Positions 20,385 to 28,668 of a stretch of DNA of 64,000 bases are shown piece after piece. The translations under genes were made by a program, and so were the position numbers. The notes beneath the pieces are model-generated. The model worked only from the letters and a program-made list of their open reading frames with translations, was not told the origin of the DNA and did not search any database. The first letter of the stretch is position 1; every line of letters starts with the position of its first letter. Origin of the DNA: Prorocentrum cordatum (taxonomy: Eukaryota; Sar; Dinophyceae; Prorocentrales; Prorocentraceae); NCBI GenBank assembly GCA_963575745.1, contig CAUYUJ010017982.1:201913-265912 (forward strand). The letters are read 5' to 3'.

Positions 20385-23375
20385 AGGATACGCGAAGCGT
20401 CAAGAATTCTCTTTAGCGCATCGTCGCCCGCGTGGGAAACGAAGGCGGGTGGCGCGGTGACCCAGGTGGCCAGGCTGGCGATGGGTTCGAAGCCCGGGTC
20501 GATCACGAGCTCCTTGCGCCGCCCGCCTTGGTTTGGCTCCTTGAACCGTACCCACAGCTTCGCGAGGCGTCCATACTCTGAGAGCTCACGCAATCTGGAC
20601 CAGGAGGCAGTTGCAAACATCCTCTTGTCATCGATGACCACGACGTTCCACGTCGCCCTGGTGATGGCAACATTCGCTCGGTTGGCGCCGTCCACGAAGC
20701 CCTAGTCGCGTCGCCCATTGGACCTGGTCGTTAGGAAGACAACGACGTCGGCTTCACCACCTTGGCTGGAGTCAACGGTGGAGAGGACGAGCTTGCCACT
20801 TGCCAGGTGCTCAGCCGCGATTTGCCGTAGGCCAGGGAGTTGGAGGGAGACCCCGGTGTCCTAAGTGTCGGGCTGGTCAAACACACTCGCGTAGCCGCTC
20901 TGATCCACTTGGCGCCTGGATGCATCAGCCGCGCTCATGTCGTTCCCTTTGCCACCCCTGGCCTCCCCCTCACCCTCGTTTCGCCCCTTGGATTGGCGAA
21001 GGGTGCCGCCGATGCTTTTGGAGCACTGGGGCCACCCGTCTTCCAGGATCGCGCATTGGAGTTGGTAGCCGATGACCACCCGAACTGTGACGCCTTCCTT
21101 CATGGCTGGTCTCAGGGCGTAGATGATGTCCACCGCCTGCGCTGCTTCCCAGAGGTCGGCGTATCCGGCATGTATCTTGGAGGTCACCTCCAGGGACGGG
21201 TTATCCACCAGGAGAAACCGGCGTCGTTCCTTGGGGGGTTGCCTGCCAGGGCCCATATTCTTCAGTGCCTCGCGGAGGTCATCGGTGCCTGCACGCGCAG
21301 CCCTGGCCAGCCTCGCCAACTCCTTCCCGTCCCAGGGCAGGATAGGGCACCGGGGGAGTCCGGGGACTAGTGGTCTCTGGGCGAGCGGGTCGTCTAGCCT
21401 GGACTTCACGGTACTGTTGTAGAAGACCCAGCTGGGCCACGCCACAATCTGGGGGCGCATGCGGTAGCACACGCCCCATGCTTTCGTCTCATGGTCCCTC
21501 AGGGCGTGGTACAGTCGATCAAAGATGGACAGGCTCAGACCTCGGTCCGCTGCCACCCTAGAAATGACCGTTGGCGGGAGCTGCTTGGGGTCACCTACCA
21601 ATACCAGGCGCCCCCCTGAGCGGATTACGCTGTCGAGCGACATCGTGGCTATGAGCTCGTGTGCCTGGCCCGCCTCGTCGATAATGAGCAGGGCAACCGT
21701 GGCTGCATTCTTCAGGGCCTCAGCTGACTCGTGCGCGGCGATTATTGTCTTGGCCTTCTTGAGTACGTTGTTGCGGAAGGGGGGAAGTCCTTGGACGGAG
21801 CGCCACTCTCGAACGGGAAAGTCACCGTAGCCTTCTGGTAGTGCCCGCCAGGTGTGAGCACAGACAACTCTCTCGCGACCTTGTTGTCTTTGGCCAAGCG
21901 TACGCACAGGTCGGGGAACCCGGCGTCGGGGTCAAGTTTGCCAGCTTCGTGTGCGGCCAGGAGCGCCAGGGCGGGTTGATCAGCTGCTGTGTTGGAGCCT
22001 GCGGCTAGAGCCACTGCCTGTCCAGGGAGCAGCGTGCCTGCCCATGTGTGAATCGTGGCGACTGAGAAGATGGTTTTCCCAGTGCCCTGGGGGCCATGCA
22101 CAATGGTTACGTGGTGGCTGATGGTGGCCAAGAGCGCTTTGACGGCGTCGTCGTTGAGCCGGTGCCTCGCTGCGCCTCCGTTCAACGTCGCCGTGGATGG
22201 CAAATCCCTTCCTCGCTGAAACACCTGCCCCGCGGCTCCCTCCACCTCTTTGTCTGAGAAAGGAAGAGTGCCGAGGTTCATGGCGGGCTGCGCCGGGGCT
22301 GCAGGCGAGGGCAGGTGCGCGGATGGCACGGGCATCTCCAGGGTCGCTGCTGCTCGGTCCCGGAGGCGGTGCCCACAGTTTGCTGTGTTGACTGCGTCAT
22401 TCGCGGCTGCCTTGTCCCCTCTGGCCGCTGTCCGGAAGGTGAGCAGGTACGTGATGGTTGGCAGCGGGGTGCCCGAGATCCTCTGGCTCTTGCTTCAGCT
22501 TGTAGATCTCGGTCAGCGCCGTTACTATTCTCCAGCGCTGAATCTCGGAAGGGGGCCCTGTCCACTCTGTACCAGGGGTCACCTTCGAAGGCTGGTCTGG
22601 GGATGGCGGCGTCTGCGTGAAAGGGGCCAAACTTGGCAGCATTGCACTCGACGACGCACTCGTGGGCTGGGTACTTGGAGCCAGGTGCGAGTCCGAGCGC
22701 GTCGCAGTCCGCTGGAGAAACCGGACTTCCGAGGTCCAGCGGCCGCCACAGCTTCACCGATGCAATTTTGTCCACAGAGGGGCTGGTGAGGGAGATGAGG
22801 AGGACCCATGCGTCTTGTCCCGCGCCCTATCCCTTGAGCAGGATCTTGTAGCCCGAGCTCCATTGCAAGAGGAGCAGAACCTTCCCTGTGCCTGGAGTGA
22901 GCGAGTTTCTCAACCAGAATCGGTCGAGCTGCTCCCAGTCCGCGTCATGGTCCGCTAGAGTGAATGCCACGTCGAGGGCGCAGCTGTGCCGTCTCTGAAG
23001 GTCCGTCCAGGCCTTGGTGGTGCCATCCCATGCTGTCTCTGTTGCGGCCATGCTTTCCGCCCATGCTAGCCTTTCGAGCGAACGGCTCCGTTCGCGAAGC
23101 TCGTAGGGCCACTGCGGAGGGGGAACCACTGCGCTAGGGATGTTCCCCAAAGGAACCGTAGCGCGCATGCGGGCGCTGCCCCGGCAGCTGGGGATGGAGC
23201 AAAGCTGACGGATCTCAATCGCAGCGGCCACGGCGGCAGACTCGAGAACTTTCCGCGATGCGCCTGCTGCCGGCGCTGCCTCGTCGTCCGAGCAGGTTGG
23301 CCGCGCGGGCTGTTTCTGTTCGCTTGTGGGGATACGCGAAGCGTCAAGGATATTTGCTCGTCATGGCTGGGGCCG
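20385..23375 (-). pseudogene. UPF1-like superfamily 1 helicase, degraded or exon-interrupted
   Basis: SF1B helicase motifs appear in correct order on the minus strand: Walker A GPQGTGKT (22,072-22,095), motif II DEAGQ (21,665-21,679), motif III GDPKQLPP (21,572-21,595), motif IV YRMRP (about 21,453-21,467), motif V STVDSSQGGEADVVV (about 20,735-20,785) and motif VI ANRANVAITRA (about 20,655-20,690). This set is typical of UPF1/SMG2-like RNA-DNA helicases. The N-terminal ~400 residues are not recognisable. Breaks: in-frame TAG near 22,830 (between ILLKG and GAGQDAW), in-frame TAG near 20,702 (before GFVDGANR), a one-base shift at the G-run at 21,778 (ATVTFPFESG/REWRSVQGLPPF) and further shifts at 22,400-22,560 and 20,870. 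Splicing could explain some of these, but no clear introns are visible. Cellular UPF1 acts in nonsense-mediated decay; this copy is more likely a dead duplicate. Confidence 0.75.
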
Positions 23376-23640
23376 TTGGTAACGCGCTGCAAATGGGTGG
23401 GTGAATATACCCCTGGGCACCTGGCTTTCGCCTGCGAACCCTCAGGAGGTCTCCAGATGCAGCCGGGGATCTTTGGAGACGTCTTCCACCCTTTTCTCGT
23501 CTTGCACCTGCGCCGCCCCGTCCTGTCACCTGTCCCCCCTGCTCCTCCTGATCGCACTGCTGCTCCTGATCATGAATGGGCGGGGGGGCAGGTGAGGAGC
23601 GAAGGGTTGGAGGGGCGGGGGGAAGGCACGACGGAAGAAG

Positions 23641-23645
23641 AGCAT
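23641..23645. repeat. Target-site duplication (left), agcat
   Basis: agcat abuts the left LTR start (tgtggcag), and agcat also abuts the right LTR end at 38,983-38,987. Five bases is the usual Ty1/copia target duplication. Confidence 0.8.
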
Positions 23646-23785
23646 TGTGGCAGCAGCAGGAGCAAGCAGGTGTTTTGACCTTGAGCCAATGAGGACGGAT
23701 GCACGTCCTCTCGCTCTCTGCTCCACTGTTCCCCTCTAGGGGATCTCTCTGCTAAACCTATCTCGCAAAATCAAGACTGCAGCCG
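23646..23785 (-). repeat. 3' LTR
   Basis: Matches 38,840-38,982 over about 140 bp. The ends form short inverted repeats, tgtggc at one end and gccac(a) or gccgc at the other. It includes, in sense (minus) orientation, the spliced-leader-like stretch at about 23,677-23,695, here with a 2-base deletion. No obvious polypurine tract abuts its inner end; a short aagggaaag lies about 15 bases inside. Confidence 0.85.
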
Positions 23786-23874
23786 CGCTGGTCAAGCTTT
23801 CCCTTAGGTTTAGCAATCCCAAGAGATCAAACAGCGCCTGCGCAAACAAGACAGACGCCCGGCCCACCGGGCGG

Positions 23875-24465
23875 TTAGGGAAAAGGGGAGAGGGAGGAGA
23901 GAGAAGGACTCGAATGGCCCATCCTGCTGAGCACCTCGGAACGAACACTGTCGGCGGGAAGCGCGAACTCCTGCCAGCCCACCAGTCGGTCGTCGTTGTC
24001 TAAAATCCTCTTGGAGGCGGATTGAGACCCGTCCCTCTGGCCAGGCTTGTCTCTGCGCAGTGCCACCTGGTTATCTTCGCCAACCAGAACAATCTTCCCG
24101 CTGGCAATTAAATTGGATAGAGCTGCATTTCCTTTTGAAATGTCATCCTTAGTCATATTGTCGACCGGCATTCTCCCAAGGGGAATCCAGCGCACATGCC
24201 CGCGAGCGTGCTCTAAAGCTTCGCAAATCACAGCTAAGTCGAAAGCAGCGTGTCTATCTCGAGCGCTTGCGTTGCCCTCTTTGCACATAGTGTCACATAT
24301 ACTCTTAGCATCTACTACATGCACCTGTTCCTCTCGGCCTCCTAGAGAACAATACCTTCGTAAAGCTGCTGCAAACGGCCCGGGCCCTCGGCGCTGATCC
24401 GAAACATCTACGTCTCGAAATGTAACATCTCGGTATAATACTTGTAGAAATTCCACCTCTGCCAC
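23875..24465 (-). pseudogene. Copia pol: RNase H C-terminal part
   Basis: A 196-codon frame with features of the copia RNase H C-terminal half: HVVDAKSICDTM, DRHAAFDLAVICEAL, GHVRWIPLGRMPVDNMTK. In copia elements this domain removes the RNA strand of the RNA-DNA hybrid during reverse transcription. It ends with a low-complexity Ser/Pro tail about 90 bp before the 3' LTR. The frame is shifted relative to the RNase H N-terminal part at 24,474-25,100, so it is not translatable as one protein with the rest of pol. Confidence 0.8.
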
Positions 24466-24473
24466 CGCGGCAG

Positions 24474-25100
24474 TCAGGGTGTCTCTCTGGCCAAGGTCGA
24501 CGTGACTTTGCGCCGGAGCTTAGAGCTACGCCAGGCAAGTATAGAGGCCCCGACGGCACGGTTATCTATCACGCTACGGTCCGTGGCTAGGATCATCCAG
24601 GCATCCCGCGTGGGGCCCTCGGGGAGCCCCTTGGCGCCCTGTTGGCCCTCCCTGGCTCCAACTCCCCCGGCATCCGAAAACGACGCGAACGCCATAGCCT
24701 CCGGATCCAGCTTCCAGATGGTCATACCTCTTGAGGCCGTGGCCCAAAGGTGCCTCACCATTTTGCCGGCGCACGCCGCGTCTCCGGTGGGCGGATCCTT
24801 GAGGCGACTGGCGAGAGTACTCGCGGTGCCAGCGGCCTCTGGGCGGGTCTCTCGCCCGACCCAGCTCAGCTTATAAACCAAGGAACGCAAGGCCTTCAAT
24901 TCCTCTCTCTCTCGAGAGAGAGGGGCAGACTTCACTCCTAGCCGTCCCCGGGCCGTGGAGATGGGCCGGACTTCCTCGAGGATGTATTTTTCTTGGTCGA
25001 GCGTGACCTTCTGAGGAGAGGAAACGACCCGTCTGCCAGCGCACTCTACAGGGCCGGCGCGGCAGTCTCTATACTTCCCAAAGCGAAACCTTGACTGCAA
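24474..25100 (-). pseudogene. Copia pol: RT connection and RNase H N-terminal part
   Basis: Open for 208 codons. LSWVGRETRPEAAGTASTLAS matches the copia RT-to-RNase H linker, in which a Tyr/Leu-x-Trp and R-P-D/E pair are usual. MAFASFSDAGGVGAREG fits the first RNase H block carrying a catalytic Asp. It follows the RT segment at 25,128-25,700 after a frame change and a stop, and is followed by another frame change into the RNase H C-terminal part. Confidence 0.75.
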
Positions 25101-25127
25101 CGCCTCGCGAATCCACTGGCGATTCTC

Positions 25128-25978
25128 CTAGGTACGACTCGCAATGGAGAAGTCGCCCACCTCTAGGAGAACCACGTTTTCGATCTCACGCCCTTCTTGG
25201 AGCATCGAATCCACCAACAGGGCTCGAGCAAGCAAACTCCTGGTGGACCCCTGCTCCTTAAGGTATCCCGTAATGGTTTTCCTCCAAGCAAGGGGGGCAT
25301 CGTCCAGACCATGCACGTTTACCTTGAGACGGATCAACGATCCGCGTTCAACCTTGATGCCCTCGCATGATTCCACGTAGATTTCCCCCCGGATCGACAG
25401 ACGGGGTCTGACTGACAGAAAGCGCTGTTGACATCCGCGGCGCCCCCCCCCCCCAACACTAAGGCTCATCATAACTTGTATGAACATGGGTGGAGGTGGT
25501 TTGGGGGGGCGGAGCATGCGCAAAAAACGATCCGGCATCGGGGTCCTTGTGACCGTGCACACACCATCTGCCCCGGGCAATGGGTTCCGCAAGCGCGCCT
25601 TCCACCGGCTTCCACCGTCGCAACATGCGGCTCGTGATAAGCCGATCCGCGTGCAAACGACGTAAAGCTTCCGCCTGCTTCGGGGGAATGACTTCAACGG
25701 CTCCTGACTCTCGCGCCGTCTTCAAACTTGGCCCTCTCGGCCGGAGTGAGCTTGCTTAAAACTATCTCTCCGCCTCGGCTGGCGGCCCACCCCTCTGCGC
25801 GGTTCTCTTCCGTGAGAACGACGCTCTCCTGCTCGGGAGTGGCGAAATAGGTGGCATGGGGCAGTGACGGGCCGATGCCTGCGGGGGAAGGTCTAACAGG
25901 TGATCTTCGGAGCGAATCTTCGATCTCGCGAACCCTGTCGCTAACCGTCGGAGCGCCGCCGTCGGCCTCCTCCACCAC
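25128..25978 (-). pseudogene. Copia pol: reverse transcriptase, catalytic Asp replaced
   Basis: Spread over three frames. The N-terminal part reads EVIPPKQAEALRR, RRWKPVEG and GRWCVHGHKDPDA (25,459-25,725). The palm reads RGEIYVESCEGIKVERGSLI and LKVNVHGLDDAPLAW, and ends at the expected catalytic block as LLEVGDFSIAS (about 25,144-25,170). Functional copia RTs have two Asp there (V/Y-D-D). Here the first codon is GGC (Gly), which should abolish polymerisation. Frameshifts occur near 25,445 at a C-run (ten C) and near 25,725. Confidence 0.85.
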
Positions 25979-26377
25979 GGGCGAAGGAGAAGGAGACGGA
26001 GGAGCAGGAGAGAAGGACGGCGGGGTGGGAAGAGAAAAGGAAGGAGAGAAAAGAGGAGCCCCGGAAGAGGATGAAGGACCCGTGCTTCCTGGCCCGGCCT
26101 AAGCTCCCTCTCTGACAGGCGGTGGAGGAAGAGGGGGGGGGCTCTAACCTAGCCCTCTTCCCTAAGTTCTGCCTCGCGCATAAAGAGGCATCGTCTGGCT
26201 GTCGCAACTTTCCCTTCACTCTGGTGGCTCCCCTCGACGCCGCGCCTGGGTCCGCTCCGAGCTGCGCCGGCGCCGGCAGGCCGGGCGGCGCCGACATGGC
26301 CTCGCTGGAACCTGACGCGAGTCGAGACATACGCGAGGTGTCCTCCTCGATGCTTTCAGCGATCGAGGGGGGCCTGG
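25979..26377 (-). other. Copia pol spacer between integrase and RT
   Basis: Low-complexity Ser/Pro/Glu-rich coding-like sequence on the minus strand, the usual poorly conserved linker between integrase and RT. No domain is recognised. Confidence 0.5.
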
Positions 26378-28243
26378 TTAAATCTGAGCCCGCTCGGGCC
26401 GCAACTGAGTCGCTCTCCGACGGAGGAGGGCCTCGGCCGTCGGTTCGCTCTCCCTCGCGCCCCTGGAAGGGTGACCCGCCAGGGCGGGGGCGTCGGGAAA
26501 ATCGCCACCTCCTGAATTTCGAACCTGAGGGATGGGGGCCGAGTCGGCCTCTGGGGGAAGAGGTTGGTCCCATGCCTCGTCTGGTGGAGGACCTTGTCTT
26601 TGCACATCAACTGCGGCCGCCCTCCTGGAGCGAGCTTGTGACAGCAACTCGGCCCGCCGAGGATCTTGGGCCACCTGCTGTCCGAATTCTTCTTCAGGGC
26701 TGGCCGGCCTGACCTGCTCAGGGGGGCATTTCCGCGAGCGCGCTCGGACCGCAACCCAAACGGTTCCCCTTTCACTAAGGGCCGCGACCCCGGGACCGGT
26801 CCAGGCATCCCTTCTTCTCCCGAGGGTGTCAGACCTTGGTCCGGGCCCGGTCAGACGACGCCAAACGAACACCCACTGACCTGGAGAGAAAATGGTGGTG
26901 GCTGTCTGAGGCGGGCGCGCTCGAGCTGCCTTGGATTGCTTGTCGCGAGCTGTCGACTCCATGGCCAACTTGCGCGCGCATTCCCGGATCTCATGAGCTC
27001 GGAAAAACTCGGCCCCTGCAGAATCCTGCTCGGACGCCGGGCGGATGGCGCCCTGCCAGCCGGGCAACCCGAGGCCATCGTCTGACAGCAGCTCGCGTGG
27101 AAGTCTGGGGTTTTCTCCCCAAACACGAGTTGGAGAGGAGAGAAACCTCCTCGGTGCCAAAACCTGTTTTTGTGGGCACACAGCTCATAAACCAAATCCT
27201 CGAGCTCCGACTCGTTTCCTGGAAGGGCGGAACCAGACTCCATTTCGGCCTTAATCCTCTCCTTGATCCAACCTCCGCGCCTCTCAACTCGGCCGTTCTG
27301 CCAGGGCGAGCTGGCATCGCAGACATGGTGCATGACCCCCCACTGCTCCGAACCTCTAGCAAACCTATCCCCGAATTCTGGTCCTCCATCCGAGAGAACA
27401 AAGTGGGGGCCCCCGAAAGGTCGGATCCATGAGCGAACAAACGCGCTCCACACGGCATCGGACGTGACCTCCTCTATCTTGGCACACACCTGCAAATTTG
27501 ACCCATGATCAACATGTTCAAAAAGCCAAAGTCTTGTCCCGGAGCCGAACGTGAAAGACATCTATCCCTACGATGTGAGTGAAACGGAAGGTTCTGGGAA
27601 GAGCAACCCTCATGCGGGGGCTGGTCTGTGACCTCTCTTCGCATTCGGAGCAACGGAAGTTATCTCGAACCCGCCTCAGAAACCGGATCTGGACTCCTCC
27701 CGCCCGAAGAACACGAATGAACTTACGGCGGTCAGCATGCCCCATGTTCACATGGAGCCGGAAAAGGAGTCGCTTTTCCTGCTCGGTTAGCTCTCGGGGC
27801 GTCTCTGCGGCCTGGGAGCCTGGTCGAGGCCTGGTTTCTGGTTCATCTTCCTGGTCGCTATCTGCTGGAAGCTCCTCCGCGTCTCCTACGGGAGGCTCTT
27901 CGTCCGGAAGAGGGCCGGTCGGATAACATCCTTCGTCGAGCTCAGCCCAGGACGAGGGGCGACACCGACGGACCCCGCTCCACTCTTCAACTACCGCTCG
28001 ACTCACGAGCTTGACGAACTTCTCTGGGCACCGTTGCGCTCGAGACGTCCTCGCACTTCCTTCCAACCACACGTGCCCGTGATCACCTGGGCACAACTTA
28101 CCGTCCAGAGCCGCCTGGATGCCCGGGTGATTGGTGAGGATCCCCGTGGGTTCCTTGTTAAGTCCCCCCCCCCCGTAACGCTGAGACCGAACGCACACAT
28201 ATCTACCCTTACTCGGCGCACCCCTGGGAGCCCGGAGAGCCAC
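26378..28243 (-). pseudogene. Copia pol: integrase with DDE residues, frameshifted
   Basis: The N-terminal zinc-binding module reads LHVNMGH (H-x4-H) followed about 30 residues later by CSEC (about 27,625-27,755). The catalytic core has the first Asp in VGIDVF (about 27,560), the second in LSDGGPEF (about 27,385) and the Glu in NGRVERRGGWIKE (about 27,285). The C-terminal part has FSPGQWVFVWRR, WTGPGVAAL and VWVAVRAR, the expected copia integrase C-terminal region. Integrase joins element cDNA to host DNA. The frame changes at about 27,545 and near 27,150, so the protein is broken although the three catalytic residues survive. Residues upstream (LNKEPTGILTNHPGI, DHGHVWLEG) belong to the preceding pol region. 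Confidence 0.85.
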
Positions 28244-28611
28244 TGCATAACCTTAGGGGGCCACGAGCTGGCGAACAGGGGATGTTCCAAGGCAAAGTAC
28301 CAGCCCTTGCGGACCCGATCGGCCGCGACATTCACACATAATATCAGATCTATCACGCCTTCGGCGACCGCATCAGACCATTCGATCGGATCTCGGACCG
28401 CCTCGCTGACCCGGCTGATCGCGGAGAAAACTCGACAGGGCGGGTAGAGCCAGGTTTTTCGTTTCGCGGACACACGGGCCCTAGGGCCCCGTCCAGTCCG
28501 AGGCGGGCGGGCACGCCAAACGCGGGCCACCGAGCGGCTAAGGCGAAAGCCTCACCACGCCAAGCACGTGGGGGGCGGCTTCGGCGGTAGCCTCTGGCAG
28601 CTCTTATAAGG
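28150..28611 (-). pseudogene. Copia pol: conserved pre-integrase region, right of the LINE insertion
   Basis: Minus-strand reading KGWYFALEHPLFASSWPPKV, then LSGLPGVRRVRVDMCAFGL. Together with the segment on the other side of the LINE (33,746-33,920: FFEVFSPLRTPP, DLTAGWDSPARADRGELRGQ) it forms one conserved region that the LINE has split. The pattern GWD...EHP...ASSW...DxCxFG is reminiscent of a methyltransferase-like fold, but SAM-binding motifs are not evident to me. A run of ten C at about 28,166 causes a frameshift. Confidence 0.6.
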
Positions 28612-28668
28612 TGTGTGTACATCAACACAATGTGTGCACGCATGAAGGCAACACACGAAAGAGAATCA

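Noticed and set aside
20484-20498. gggttcgaagcccgg resembling a tRNA/SINE B box
   Set aside because: No A box at the right distance and no cloverleaf; the bases lie in coding-like minus-strand sequence (DPGFEPIAS).
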